Positions 38,999-49,665 of a DNA stretch of 64,000 bases are shown in pieces (the first letter of the stretch is position 1; the number at the start of each line of letters is the position of its first letter). A model generated the notes under the pieces. It did not search any database. It was not told the origin of the DNA and saw only the letters and a list, made by a program, of their open reading frames with translations. The DNA lies in assembly GCF_018205975.1 (NCBI RefSeq), contig NZ_CP073577.1, positions 1,302,001 through 1,366,000 of the forward strand. Reading direction: 5' to 3'. Source of the DNA: Erythrobacter sp. JK5 (GTDB lineage: Bacteria; Pseudomonadota; Alphaproteobacteria; Sphingomonadales; Sphingomonadaceae). Both the position numbers and the translations under genes were made by a program.

Positions 38999-40348
38999 AT
39001 GTTTCTGGAGAAAATTAAAACCCCTGGCCTCTCGCACCTTTCCTACATCATCGGCTCGGGCGGACAGGCAGCGGTCATCGATCCGCGCCGGGACTGCGAG
39101 ATCTATGTCGAAAAGGCCCGGGCCGAAGGACTGGAGATAACGCACATCTTCGAAACCCATCGCAATGAGGATCTGATCAGCGGCTCGCCGATCTTGGCCG
39201 ATTTGACAGGAGCCAAGGTCTATCACGGGCCCAACGCGGCAGGCGAGATCGTTTTTGCCAATACCGCACGCGAGGGCGATTGTTTCGAGCTGGGTCAATT
39301 GCGGATCGAGGTGCTGGAAACACCTGGACACACCGACGATCATCTCGCTTTCGTCATCCATGACGGCGAATATTCCGAGGGACCGGTCGGCGTCTTTACC
39401 GGCGATGCCCTGTTTGTCGGCGATGTCGGGCGCACCGATTTCTATCCCGAGCGCAAGGAAGAGGTCGCAGGCCTTCTGTTCGACTCACTGCAGAAACTTT
39501 GCGGCCTCGGCGATCAGGCGATTATCTACCCGGCGCATGGTGCGGGCTCGGTCTGCGGGTCGGGAATGGCGGATCGGGAATTCTCGACAATCGGCCACGA
39601 GCGACGCAACAACCCTCGCCTGCGCATCTCCGACCGCGACGAGTTCATCAAGGCGAAGGTGGCAGAACACCACCACCAACCTCCCTATTTCCGGCTGATG
39701 GAACGGCTTAACCTCGAAGGGGCCGATGCCGCGCCGCGGGTCATACGACCAAGGCGCTTAGGGCTGGGAGAGCTTGACGAGATCGAAGCCGATCACTTGG
39801 TCGATGTGCGCGAGCCGCTCGCCTACGCTGCCGGCCATCTGCCGGGTGCCATGTGCCTTCCGGTGGGAATGATACCGGCCTTTGCCGGATGGTTTCTCAG
39901 TGAAGGCGACAGGATCGCCCTCATCGCTTCCGAGGAAGACCAGCTAGCCCAGGCCATGGCCCATCTGGTGCGTATCGGTCTCGATAATGTTGTCGGCGGC
40001 TATGTCGGCGTGGTTCCAGCTGCCGCACAGGGCAAAGCGATGCGCAGCATTCCCATGATCGGCACAAAAGAAATCGCGCGCAGGCTCGATCAAGACAGCG
40101 GCGAGTGGACCTTGCTCGACGTGCGCGACGCGGACGAACGGCAAGTAGCAAGGATCGACGGGTCAGCACATATCTATGTCGGTGAGCTCAACACGCGGTG
40201 GGAAGATCTCGACCGCGACCGCCATTACACGCTGATGTGCGCGAGCGGTATGCGGGCGAGCGTTGCTGCGGGCTGGCTGGCAAGCCAGGGCTTCAAGCGC
40301 CTCGACATCTATCTCGGCTCCATGGGCGCTTGGAAAAAACGCGTATAG
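38999..40348 (+). CDS. metallo-beta-lactamase fold hydrolase with two rhodanese domains (persulfide dioxygenase-like), 449 aa
   Basis: Cytosolic sulfur enzyme. Residues 1-235 are the glyoxalase II-like MBL domain with FETHRNEDLISGS in place of the usual HxHxDH; H54, D58, H111, H115 and D136 are candidate iron ligands (ETPGHTDDHL, GDALFVGDVGRTD). Residues 255-345 are a rhodanese domain without catalytic Cys (LIASEEDQL), and residues 355-449 a second one with CASGMR, an active-site Cys. Start ATG at 38999 with AAGGAAATCG. The architecture is that of CstB-like persulfide dioxygenases, which oxidise glutathione or low-molecular-weight persulfides. It ends the plus-strand block. Confidence 0.85.
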   Translation: MFLEKIKTPGLSHLSYIIGSGGQAAVIDPRRDCEIYVEKARAEGLEITHIFETHRNEDLISGSPILADLTGAKVYHGPNAAGEIVFANTAREGDCFELGQLRIEVLETPGHTDDHLAFVIHDGEYSEGPVGVFTGDALFVGDVGRTDFYPERKEEVAGLLFDSLQKLCGLGDQAIIYPAHGAGSVCGSGMADREFSTIGHERRNNPRLRISDRDEFIKAKVAEHHHQPPYFRLMERLNLEGADAAPRVIRPRRLGLGELDEIEADHLVDVREPLAYAAGHLPGAMCLPVGMIPAFAGWFLSEGDRIALIASEEDQLAQAMAHLVRIGLDNVVGGYVGVVPAAAQGKAMRSIPMIGTKEIARRLDQDSGEWTLLDVRDADERQVARIDGSAHIYVGELNTRWEDLDRDRHYTLMCASGMRASVAAGWLASQGFKRLDIYLGSMGAWKKRV

Positions 40349-40363
40349 CTGAAGTTTGGCCTC

Positions 40364-42694
40364 TCAGACTTCGAGGCGCAGACCCCGCAGCCGCAGCGCA
40401 TTGCCTATCACCGATACGGAAGAGAGGCTCATGGCTGCGGCCGCAATCATCGGGCTGAGCAGCACTCCGAAGAAGGGATACAGCACGCCTGCCGCGACCG
40501 GGATGCCGAGTGTGTTGTAAGCGAAGGCGAAAAACAGGTTCTGCCGGATGTTGCGCATCGTCCCACGCGACAGCACGATGGCCTGCACCACTCCTGTCAG
40601 GTCGCCGCGAACCAGCGTCACGCCGGCGCTTTCGATTGCGACATCGGTGCCGGTGCCCATGGCAATGCCGACATCGGCGGCGGCCAGTGCAGGCGCATCG
40701 TTGATCCCGTCCCCTGCCATGCCGACGCGGCGACCTTGCGCTTTCAGCTCTTCGATCTTGCGGTGCTTGTCTTCGGGCGAGACATTCGCATGCACTTCAT
40801 CGATTTTCATTTCGCGCGCGACCGCTTCGGCAGTGCTGCGGCTGTCGCCCGTCAGCATAACGACCCGGATGTCGCGCTTGTGCAGCGCCGCAATAGCCGC
40901 TGCGCTGGTAGGCTTGATCGGATCGGCCACCGCGATAAGGCCTGCCGGCCGGCCATCGAACGCAACGAACATCACCGTCTGACCCTGCTTGCGACCATTT
41001 TCGGCCGAGCCCAGCCAGGCCTCGTCATTGATCCCGACGCGCCGCATCATCTTCTCATTTCCGATCGCAACACGGCGGTCCTGGACGTTGGCTTCAACGC
41101 CTTCCCCAGTCGTCGAAGCGATATCCGTGGCATTGGCAGGAGAAACGCCGCGCGTCCGCGCGCCCTCGACAATGGCATGGGCCAGCGGATGTTCGCTCCC
41201 CATTTCGACACCTGCCACCGCAGCCAGGAAATCGCTTTCCTTGATGTCATCTGCCGGCGTCACCGCCACCAAATCGGGTTTGCCCATCGTCAGCGTGCCG
41301 GTCTTGTCGACCACCAGCGTATCGATTTTCTCGAGTGTCTCCAGCGCCTCGGCATTGCGGATCAGAATCCCGTGCTGGGCACCCTTGCCTGTGCCCGTCA
41401 TGATCGACATCGGCGTAGCGAGACCGAGCGCACAGGGACAGGCGATGATCAGGACTGCAATGGCATTGACCAGCGCATAGGCAAGCGCTGGTGCGGGCCC
41501 CCAGATTCCCCATACCACGAAGGTGGCGATGGCTATCACCACCACCGCAGGCACGAACCAGCCCGCCACCTGATCTGCCAGTCGCTGGATCGGTGCGCGG
41601 CTGCGCTGCGCCTCGGCCACCATCTGGACGATCTTGGACAGCATCGTGTCTTTGCCCACACCGGTCGCGCGCATGACGAACCCGCCAGTCTGGTTGACCG
41701 TGCCGCCAATGACTGTGTCGCCAGCCTGTTTGGCGACCGGCAGCGGTTCGCCGCTGATCATGGATTCGTCGATGGCGCTCGATCCCTCTTCGATCTCGCC
41801 ATCGACCGGAACCTTATCGCCCGGTCGAACGCGCAGACGATCGCCTGTGGCCAGCTGGTCGAGCGGCACCTCGCGCTCATCGCCGGAGCCGAAGATCTTG
41901 ACCGCGCTGGGCGGCGCCAATTCGAGCAATGCGCGCAAAGCGCTCGAGGTCGAGCCTCTTGCCTTGAGCTCGAGGACCTGTCCGAGCAAAACGAGTGTGG
42001 TTATGACCGCTGCCGCCTCGAAATAGATCCCGACCCGTCCCGAATGGTCGCGGAACGCCGCAGGGAACAGATCGGGCGCGACCGTCGCCACCACGCTGAA
42101 CAGATAGGCGATGGCAACGCCAAACCCGATCAGCGTGAACATGTTGAGATTGCGCGTCTTGAGCGACTGGACGGCCCGAACGAAGAACGGCCAGGCTCCC
42201 CAAAGAACAACCGGTGTGGCAAGGGCAAACTGCGCCCATTGCGCCCAGGCAGGTTCGATCAGCCGGTCGAAACTGAGCCCCGGTGCCATGTCGCTCATCG
42301 CGTAGACGAACAAAGGCAGCGTGAGCAGCGCGCTCCACCCGAACCTACGCCGCATGTCGACCAGTTCGGGATCGGGGCCATCGTCTAGCGAAACCGTTTC
42401 CGGTTCGAGCGCCATGCCGCAAATCGGGCATGAACCCGGCCCGGGCTGGCGGATTTCAGGGTGCATCGGGCAGGTGTAGATCGTGCCTTCGGGCACATCC
42501 TCGACCGCGTCGAGATGCGCGCCCGAGAGATAGAGCTCGGGATCGGTGACGAACTTGTCGTGACATCGCGGCGAACAAAAATAGTGCTCGGCCCCCGCAT
42601 GCTTCGCGATATGCTCTGCTCCGTCGATCGCTACGCTCATGCCGCAGACGGGATCGATGGCGGTGCCTTCGAGCAAGCTTGCGTCCGTGCTCAT
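40364..42694 (-). CDS. copA: copper-translocating P-type ATPase (P1B-1), 776 aa
   Basis: Exports Cu(I) from the cytosol with ATP hydrolysis. The N-terminus has a YHS-type domain ([24 protein letters not shown]; residues 14-50) and a heavy-metal-binding domain ([22 protein letters not shown]; residues 73-94, given here as [15 protein letters not shown] and SCPICGM). The membrane part carries CPC at residues 419-421. [14 protein letters not shown] (about residue 461) and [16 protein letters not shown] complete the catalytic core. The start has AGGAAGAGCG upstream. It is the terminal minus-strand gene, 139 bases after the CusF-like gene. The same symbol copA is used for the multicopper oxidase at 29500, so the name should be read with care. 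Confidence 0.95.
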   Translation of the reverse strand: MSTDASLLEGTAIDPVCGMSVAIDGAEHIAKHAGAEHYFCSPRCHDKFVTDPELYLSGAHLDAVEDVPEGTIYTCPMHPEIRQPGPGSCPICGMALEPETVSLDDGPDPELVDMRRRFGWSALLTLPLFVYAMSDMAPGLSFDRLIEPAWAQWAQFALATPVVLWGAWPFFVRAVQSLKTRNLNMFTLIGFGVAIAYLFSVVATVAPDLFPAAFRDHSGRVGIYFEAAAVITTLVLLGQVLELKARGSTSSALRALLELAPPSAVKIFGSGDEREVPLDQLATGDRLRVRPGDKVPVDGEIEEGSSAIDESMISGEPLPVAKQAGDTVIGGTVNQTGGFVMRATGVGKDTMLSKIVQMVAEAQRSRAPIQRLADQVAGWFVPAVVVIAIATFVVWGIWGPAPALAYALVNAIAVLIIACPCALGLATPMSIMTGTGKGAQHGILIRNAEALETLEKIDTLVVDKTGTLTMGKPDLVAVTPADDIKESDFLAAVAGVEMGSEHPLAHAIVEGARTRGVSPANATDIASTTGEGVEANVQDRRVAIGNEKMMRRVGINDEAWLGSAENGRKQGQTVMFVAFDGRPAGLIAVADPIKPTSAAAIAALHKRDIRVVMLTGDSRSTAEAVAREMKIDEVHANVSPEDKHRKIEELKAQGRRVGMAGDGINDAPALAAADVGIAMGTGTDVAIESAGVTLVRGDLTGVVQAIVLSRGTMRNIRQNLFFAFAYNTLGIPVAAGVLYPFFGVLLSPMIAAAAMSLSSVSVIGNALRLRGLRLEV

Positions 42695-42833
42695 CGCTCT
42701 TCCTTTCTCACTCTACAGCAGACCTCTTACAGCCTTGTGCCGAATACCTTCGAATTGCCGTCACGATACCAGATTCCGGTCGCCCCGCATCTCATTGGGC
42801 GGCACCAGGTTTGCCAGGCACCACCCAACCGAC

Positions 42834-43214
42834 TCACTGCTTCGTGATCGACGTGATCACATTGCCTTCAGAACCAGTACGAAATTCAAAGGCAATTCCC
42901 TCACCGACGCTTACTTCGCTGCGCAGTTGTTCATCGGCTCCAAAAGCCATGGTCATCGCAGGCCATTCGATCGCCGGGACCGGACCGTGGTCGACGGTTA
43001 TCGTGCCCGCTTCGGCATCGATTGCAGTGACCGTGCCTTCTGCGTTGGCGGTTTGCATTCCGCTGCCAGGTTCCATCATCGGCATATCTTCGCCGTCCAT
43101 CATTTCATTCTCTGCCATCGGCATGTCGTTCATCTGGGCAGTGTCCTGGCCAGAATCGCAGGCCGCCATCGCCAGCGGAAGGGCCAGTAGGCTCATGAGG
43201 GTTGTGGTACGCAT
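42834..43214 (-). CDS. CusF-like periplasmic copper-binding lipoprotein, 126 aa
   Basis: Periplasmic Cu(I) chaperone for the Cus efflux pump. Lipobox LPLAMAAC (Cys19), then a Met/Asp/Glu-rich stretch ([20 protein letters not shown]), and the CusF domain from about residue 58: [31 protein letters not shown], given here as [18 protein letters not shown], in which the His, Trp and two Met correspond to the CusF copper-binding residues. It overlaps the end of cusA by about 20 bases and is the last gene of the cusCBAF operon. Confidence 0.9.
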   Translation of the reverse strand: MRTTTLMSLLALPLAMAACDSGQDTAQMNDMPMAENEMMDGEDMPMMEPGSGMQTANAEGTVTAIDAEAGTITVDHGPVPAIEWPAMTMAFGADEQLRSEVSVGEGIAFEFRTGSEGNVITSITKQ

Positions 43215-46200
43215 TCTTCTTCTCCTTGGGGTTGGGTTGGCCGTTCGGGCCGGGGGCGCCGCATCAACAAATATGCGGCGGGGATAACGAACATCGAAAG
43301 CAGCGGTGCGGTGATCATGCCGCCCACCATCGGCGCGGCGATGCGGCTCATGACCTCCGAACCTGCGCCGGTTCCAATGAGGATAGGGAAGAGACCGGCA
43401 AGAATGACGGCCACGGTCATCGCCTTGGGACGCACGCGCAGAAGAGCACCCTCCCTGATGGCTTCGCCCACGCCGTCCGCATCGAGGGCACCGCTGCGCC
43501 GGGCCAGCGCAGACTTGAGGTAGATCAGCATGATGACGCCGAACTCGGCAGACACACCGGCAAGCGCAATAAAACCCACCGATGTCGCAACAGACTGGTT
43601 GTAGCCCATCAGATAGAGCAGCCAGAAGCCGCCGGTGAGGGCAAAGGGCAGTGTGCCCATAACAAGTAGCGCTTCGTCGAAGCGGCGGAAGATCAGGTAC
43701 AGCAAAACGAAGATGATGCCGAGCGTCGCGGGAACGACGACCTGCAACCGCTCATTGGCGCGGGTGAGATATTCAAACTGGCCCGCGTAAGAGATGCTCA
43801 CACCGGCAGGCAGATCGACGCCCTCTGACACCGCCTCCTGAAGATCGCTTACGACCGAAGTAAGATCGCGCCCGCGCGTGTCGACATAGACCACGCTGAT
43901 AAGACGGCCCTGCTCATTCTTGAGCATGGGGGGCCATCGCTGACGCTCACCTGCGCTACGGTGCCGAGCGTAATTTGCTGGCCAGAGGGGGTTAGCAAAG
44001 GCAGCGCGCGCAGTTCTCCGAGACTGTCGCGGATCTCGCGCGGATAGCGGACATTGATAGGATATCGCGCCAATCCTTCGACTGTCCGTCCGATATTCGC
44101 GCCGCCGATCGCGCCTGACACAATTTGCTGAACATCGGCGATATTCAGCCCGAAACGCGCCGCAGCGACCCGGTCGATGTCCACATCGACATAGCGGCCT
44201 CCCGAAAGACGCTCTGCCAATGCGGAGCTGACGCCAGGAACCTGTTTTGCGACATTCTCGACCTGCAAAGCTACGCGCTCGATTTCGGCAAGGTCCTCGC
44301 CGGACACTTTCACGCCGATCGGGCTTTTGATACCGGTCGCGAGCATATCGATGCGGTTGCGGATCGGGGGCACCCAGACATTGGCGAGTCCCGGCACCTG
44401 CACAGCACGATCGAGCTCGTCGACGAGCTTCTCTGGCGTCATGCCCGGCCGCCAGTCTTCGCGCGGCTTGAACCGGATGGTTGTCTCGAACATCGTGAGC
44501 GGCGCGGGGTCGGTCGCTGTATCGGCCCGCCCCGCTTTTCCGAAAACGGTGTCGACTTCCGGTACGGATTTGATCAGTCGGTCCGTCCGCTGAAGCAATG
44601 CGGACGCTTCACCAGGAGACAGGCCAGGCAGAGCGCTCGGCATGTAGAGGAGATCGCCTTCATCGAGCGGGGGAAGAAATTCTCCTCCAAGACGGGTGAA
44701 CGGGATCAGCGCTGTAAGGAATACCAGTCCGGCCACAACCAAAGTGGTTTTCGGTCGGCGCATTACCCAATCAAGACCGGGCCGGTAGGCGTTGGTCAGC
44801 AAGCGATTGAGGACGTTGGTGTCCTCCTTGGGTATCTTCCCGCGGATCAGCCAGCCCATCAGAACGGGAACCAGCGTCACCGACAGAATGGCGGCCGCCG
44901 CCATGGCATAGGTCTTGGTAAAGGCCAGTGGGGAGAAGAGCCGCCCTTCCTGCGCCTGCAGAGTAAACACCGGCAGGAACGATAGGGTTATGATCAGGAG
45001 GCTGAAAAACAGCGCTGGCCCCACCTCTTTCGATGCGTCCGCAATCAGTTTCCAGCGCTCATCGTTGGACATCTTCTCGTCGGGATGGTCCTCTTCCCAA
45101 TGCTCGATATGCTTGTGCGCGTTCTCGATCATGACGATGGCAGCGTCGACCATCGCGCCGATTGCGATGGCGATGCCGCCCAAGGACATGATGTTCGCAT
45201 CGACCCCCTGGAACCGCATCACGATAAAGGCCGCCAGCACCCCCAATGGAAGCGTGACGATCGCCACCAATGCTGATCGCACATACCACAGGAACAGCGC
45301 GCAAACGATCGCGACGATGATAAATTCGGCGATGAGTTTTCCGGTCAGGTTTTCGATCGAGGCGTCGATCAGCTTCGAACGATCATAGGTCGTGACAATC
45401 TCGACCCCTTCAGGAAGACTGGCCTGGAGCACGTCGAGCTTCTCTTCGACAGCCGCGATCGTTGCCCGCGCATCCTCGCCTTGTCTAAGCACAACAATAC
45501 CGCCTGCGACTTCGCCTTCGCCATTGAGTTCGGCGATTCCTCGCCGCATTTCGGGGCCAAGCTGGATCGTGGCGATATCGGATAGAGTAACCGGTATACC
45601 GTTCCCGACTGATTTGAGAGGGATCTGCCGGAAGTCGTCGAGAGACGTGAGATAGCCTGAAGCGCGGACCATAAACTCGGCCTCGCCCATTTCGACCACC
45701 GATCCGCCAGCCTCTTGATTGGAAGCTTGTATGGCGCGCACGACATCGCTGTAAGTGACGCCAAGCGAAGCCATGCGATAAGGCTCCAGGACGACCTGGT
45801 ATTGCTTGACCATGCCGCCGACGCTGGCGACCTCTGCGATGCCCGGAATGGTCTGCAGCTCATAGCGCAAGAACCAGTCCTGAAGGCTCCGAAGGCCAGC
45901 AAGGTCGCTGTTCCCCGTTCGGTCAACCAGCGCATATTCGTAAATCCAGCCTACGCCCGTCGCGTCCGGCCCGAGCGAGCTGGTCACTCCGTCGGGCAAT
46001 TCGTTTTGCACCTGGTTGAGATATTCGAGCACGCGCGAACGCGCCCAGTAGAGGTCCGTCCCATCCTCGAAGATCACGTAGACGAAGCTGTCGCCGAACA
46101 TCGAATAGCCGCGCACTGTTTCCGCGCCCGGCACCGAGAGCATCGTCGTTGCGAGCGGATAGGTGACCTGGTCCTCGACGATGCGCGGAGCTTGCCCCGG

Positions 46201-46359
46201 ATAATTCGACCGCACCACGACCTGCACATCAGACAGATCTGGGATCGCATCGACAGACGTTGCGCGCACCGCCCAGAAGCCGGCGAGCGCGACCGCGAAG
46301 GCCGCCAGAACGATGAAAAACCGATTGGCGATCGAGGCATCGATTATGCGCGCGATCAT
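43193..46359 (-). pseudogene. cusA: Cu(I)/Ag(I) efflux RND pump CusA, one-base frameshift
   Basis: Inner-membrane RND transporter for monovalent copper/silver. Frame 46359-43928 gives about 810 residues: a long N-terminus with [31 protein letters not shown], and the HME-RND signature [21 protein letters not shown], whose Met is a CusA copper site. At a C6 run (43928-43933) the frame changes: GPP is followed by CSRMSR in frame, but by [15 protein letters not shown] in the next frame, which runs to 43193 and contains the last membrane helices. One more C would restore a 1054-residue CusA. Either a real mutation, which would inactivate the pump, or a read error. The overlap with cusB is 4 bases. 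Confidence 0.85.
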
Positions 46360-47846
46360 CGGTCGGTCTTCCGAATGGATTCGATGCGCGGACCGGTGTC
46401 GTGCTGCGAGAAGGTAAACTCGACCTTGTCGCCCGGTTCAATACCGTCAACTAGAGCGGCGTCGGCGAGGGCGAAGGGCATGACCATGCTTGGCCATTCG
46501 AGGGCGGGAACCGGCGCGTGGTTGAGAGTGATCGAAGCACCAGCGATTTTCGTCACTCTTCCCGTAGCGGTGTATGCCCTCATCTTTGGCGAGCCGTCCG
46601 ACGCCATGCTCATGGTCCCATCGATCGACCTGACGTCGATCCCGCCAAGACTTGCTTCGGAGTCGATCAGGAACTGACCTGAAGTGACGACCTGCTCGCC
46701 CTCCGCAAGGCCTGCGAGTATCTCTGTCCTGCCATTCGCTTCGCGCCCGATTTCGACCTCGGCAGGCAGGAACGCGCCTTCATCCTGCTTGAGCATCACG
46801 AGATTTCGGCGTCCGGTTCGAATGACCGCCTCCGACGGTACCAGCAAGGCTCGCCGTGTGTCGGGTGAAAGCGACACCTGCGCGAACATCCCTGGTTTCA
46901 ACCTGCTGCGCGGATTGGGTAGCTCAGCCCGGACGGTGATGGTTCGGCTCGCGGCATCGGCGCTTGGAAGGATGGCAACAATCCGTCCCGCAAATCGCTG
47001 ATCCGGATACGCTGCCAGGGTCGCACTGATGGGCTGGCCCTGCCGGATATTTGCGGCCTGGGCTTCAGGAACCGAAGCTTCAAGCCATATCGGCGAAAAG
47101 CCCGTAATCTCGGCCAAAGTCTGACCTTCCATTACAGTCATGCCGGAGCGCACCCCAAGCATTGTTACGGCACCGCCCACCGGAGCCGTGACGGTGATCG
47201 TGTTTTGGGCTCTGCGTGTGCGTTCGACCGATGCGATCATTGCGTCGTTCATTCCAAGCAATCGCATGCGCTGCCGCATCGCATCTGCCAGCGCCCGATC
47301 GCCAGTATTGAGCACAGCAATGTACTCGCGCTGCGCGCCGCCCCAATCAGGGACCAAAATATCGACGATCGGAGCGCCGCGACTGACGACATCGTCCTGC
47401 GTAAGGCCATAGGTGCGTTGGACGTAGCCCCCCGCGCGCGGCTGGACGATAGCTATATCCCTGCTGTTGTATGCGAGGACACCCGTAACGGTGATCTCCG
47501 GTTCGAGAACGCCGAACTCGGCTGCTGCGGTGCGAATTCCGAAATTCTGCACAAGGCCGGGATCAATCCGGACGCCCGCTTCCGCAGCTTCTCCGGCGCA
47601 CTTGGGAACCAGCATCATGTCCATGAAGGGCGACTTACCGGGCTCGTCAAAACGTTGTCCGGGCACCATCGGATCGTACCAATAAAGCACATCCTCACAG
47701 TCAGTATCCGTCGGCGAGCCAGCTCCGCTGCTCTCGCCGCCGAGCATGTGAAGACCGTAGCCAGCAGCCAGGCTGACAAGGGCAATACCTAGCCCAGCCG
47801 CAAACATGCGTCGGCGCTGCGTAAATCGTTCGAGCACGGAGTTCAT
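46356..47846 (-). CDS. cusB: CusB-type membrane fusion protein with C-terminal CusF-like domain, 496 aa
   Basis: Periplasmic adaptor of the Cus tripartite pump, anchored by an N-terminal helix ([19 protein letters not shown]). The heavy-metal-binding part is [33 protein letters not shown], given here as [12 protein letters not shown] and [12 protein letters not shown]. The hairpin and barrel domains follow ([22 protein letters not shown]), then [17 protein letters not shown]. The last 80 residues are a CusF-like domain ([19 protein letters not shown]), so the adaptor carries its own chaperone. Its start overlaps cusC, and cusA overlaps its end. Confidence 0.9.
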   Translation of the reverse strand: MNSVLERFTQRRRMFAAGLGIALVSLAAGYGLHMLGGESSGAGSPTDTDCEDVLYWYDPMVPGQRFDEPGKSPFMDMMLVPKCAGEAAEAGVRIDPGLVQNFGIRTAAAEFGVLEPEITVTGVLAYNSRDIAIVQPRAGGYVQRTYGLTQDDVVSRGAPIVDILVPDWGGAQREYIAVLNTGDRALADAMRQRMRLLGMNDAMIASVERTRRAQNTITVTAPVGGAVTMLGVRSGMTVMEGQTLAEITGFSPIWLEASVPEAQAANIRQGQPISATLAAYPDQRFAGRIVAILPSADAASRTITVRAELPNPRSRLKPGMFAQVSLSPDTRRALLVPSEAVIRTGRRNLVMLKQDEGAFLPAEVEIGREANGRTEILAGLAEGEQVVTSGQFLIDSEASLGGIDVRSIDGTMSMASDGSPKMRAYTATGRVTKIAGASITLNHAPVPALEWPSMVMPFALADAALVDGIEPGDKVEFTFSQHDTGPRIESIRKTDR

Positions 47847-49078
47847 GGCCTGCCCTCCCCGTATGTGAGTTGTAGCTCGACCGCCGCCTGCACGGCCGCC
47901 TGTTCGCGTTCGAGAATTTCCAGCTCGAGCAAGGCAAGTGCGGATTTCGCCGCAATCACATCGACGAGATCGGCACGCCCGGCCGCAAAGCTGGCTGTCT
48001 CGAGGTCAACGCGGTCACGCGCGAGCGGAAGAAGTTCATCACGCGCGCGGCGCCATTGGCGCATAGTGCTGCGCCAAGTGGCGAGATCGGCTTCGAAATC
48101 CGCGACCAGCGCGCGTCTGCGATCCTCGCGTTCGGCCAAAGCGGCAGCGGCATCGGCTTCGGCGGCGGCGATGCGCGGATTCTGCCGCCGGTCGGTGAAG
48201 ATCGGAAGAGTAATCGACCCCATGACCGACACCGCATCGCCAAACGCCTGGTCGCGACGACCATAGTTGACGCTCACCCCAAAATCCGGCCTCTTTTCAG
48301 CGCGAGCGAGCGCGACACCGGCTTCGGCCCGGTCTCGTTCCGCATCGGCCAGAATGAGTTCGGGATTCCCTTCCAGTTCGAAGCGAAGCTGGTTTTCATC
48401 CAGAGCCGCCGTGGGAGCCTCACCCAAGGCAACCGGGTCAGGGAACGGTATGTATCGGGAAAGCTGCGCTTGCGCCGTCTCGCGCTCGGCCTCGATCGAC
48501 GTCGCTGCATCCTCGATCCCAAGCAATTCGCGCCGTATCACGAGGCTTTCGGCCGGGCGGGCCGAGCCCGACGCAACTGCGCTATTGGCAACAGGGATGA
48601 AGGCTCGCAGCTCATCGAGCGCTGTGCTGGCGAGATCGAGGCGTTCTTGCGCGTAGAACAAGCTGACCCAAGCGGTTCCAGCGCTTGCGAGAAGATTGCG
48701 CTCCGCCATACCGAGCCGTGCTTCCGCCACCCGAACTTCGGAACTGGCAACGCCATACCTCGCCCGTCGCCGCGCAAGATTGGGTATCTCCTGCTCGATA
48801 CCGATGGCGACTTGCGTAGGAAGTTGCCGGTCAAGCTCGAACGCCGCGGGTCCGCTTACCGGAAGGTTCATAACCCCTGCGCGTAAACGCGGGTCGGGAA
48901 GCTCGTCCGCCGCTTCCGCAGCCTCGCGCCGTGATTGTACACGCAGCGCGCCAGCTTCCAAAACGGGTTGCTCGCCCCGCACCGCTGCAAGTGCTTCCTC
49001 GTATCCGACAGACTGCGCTTGCGCAGCTTGCGCGGCGAGCAGTGCCGAAAACGGCACCCAGCCAATTCGCCAATCCAT
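47843..49078 (-). CDS. cusC: TolC-family outer-membrane efflux protein CusC-like, 411 aa
   Basis: Outer-membrane channel of the Cus pump. The ATG at 49078 is preceded by GAGTGAG; a GTG at 49087 is possible. A short signal (PFSALLAAQAAQAQ) and the two TolC repeats follow, with helices of the type ERNLLASAGTAWVSLFYAQERL and RADLVDVIAAKSALALLELEI. NPRIAAAEADAAAALAEREDRR is the second-repeat coiled helix. The next gene cusB begins inside its last codons. The length is typical for the CusC/CzcC group. Confidence 0.85.
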   Translation of the reverse strand: MDWRIGWVPFSALLAAQAAQAQSVGYEEALAAVRGEQPVLEAGALRVQSRREAAEAADELPDPRLRAGVMNLPVSGPAAFELDRQLPTQVAIGIEQEIPNLARRRARYGVASSEVRVAEARLGMAERNLLASAGTAWVSLFYAQERLDLASTALDELRAFIPVANSAVASGSARPAESLVIRRELLGIEDAATSIEAERETAQAQLSRYIPFPDPVALGEAPTAALDENQLRFELEGNPELILADAERDRAEAGVALARAEKRPDFGVSVNYGRRDQAFGDAVSVMGSITLPIFTDRRQNPRIAAAEADAAAALAEREDRRRALVADFEADLATWRSTMRQWRRARDELLPLARDRVDLETASFAAGRADLVDVIAAKSALALLELEILEREQAAVQAAVELQLTYGEGRP

Positions 49079-49199
49079 AATTCTCACTCTTTCAAAGCGA
49101 ACTGGCCGGGAACGACTTCGGCGTACGCGTCAATCGACACGGCGCAAGTCAAGTAATCCGTCAAGCTCGCAAACGGCGCAGAGCACCGCCCGGGAAATG

Positions 49200-49601
49200 C
49201 TAGATGGTGAGTTCGGTTTGTGGAGGCGGAGATTCCGGCGGTCGAGGCTGGCTGTCGAGCCTGTTGGCGCTAGCGGCCAGATACGTAGGCGCAACAGGAA
49301 ACGGTCCTGCATGCGCCAGTCCCGGACCCGCAAGCGCCAGCGGTGGCAGGCAATTCATGGCTACGAGACAATCGAGGCTCATCTCGCAGCATGAGCCATG
49401 CTGTTCGGCCGGGTCCGTTTCGGAAACCATCTGTTCGGGCATCGCGTGTTCAGACATGCCGTGCTCGGCCATGCCTTGCGCCATTTCAGCACAATCAGCC
49501 GACCCAGCCATTTCGCTCTGCGGAACGGCCGCCTGCGCAGCAACCTGCACAAGCAGTCCAAAGCTGAAGCAAATCAGGGTCAAGGCGCGAACAAATTTCA
49601 C
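49200..49601 (-). CDS. small secreted Cys/Met-rich protein, 133 aa
   Basis: Family not recognised. The most likely start is the GTG at 49601, giving a signal peptide VRALTLICFSFGLLVQVAAQA; there is no good ribosome site. The mature protein has a Met/His/Glu-rich stretch (SADCAEMAQGMAEHGMSEHAM), then GSCCEMSLDCLVAMNCLPPLAL with paired Cys, and a Pro-rich tail. This pattern is usual in small periplasmic proteins of czc/cus islands and may bind Cu(I), Zn or Cd. It lies between the czc operon and cusC, 122 bases upstream of cusC's start. Confidence 0.5.
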   Translation of the reverse strand: MKFVRALTLICFSFGLLVQVAAQAAVPQSEMAGSADCAEMAQGMAEHGMSEHAMPEQMVSETDPAEQHGSCCEMSLDCLVAMNCLPPLALAGPGLAHAGPFPVAPTYLAASANRLDSQPRPPESPPPQTELTI

Positions 49602-49665
49602 GAAGCTGCGATAGTCTGAATAAGGAGCCGAGGCAATCCAGCGGCCAAAATGCAAAATTCGAGCA

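Noticed and set aside
40736..42388. Plus-strand open frame of 550 codons opposite the copper ATPase
   Set aside because: Shadow of the ATPase, whose CPC, DKTGT and YHS motifs are all on the minus strand.
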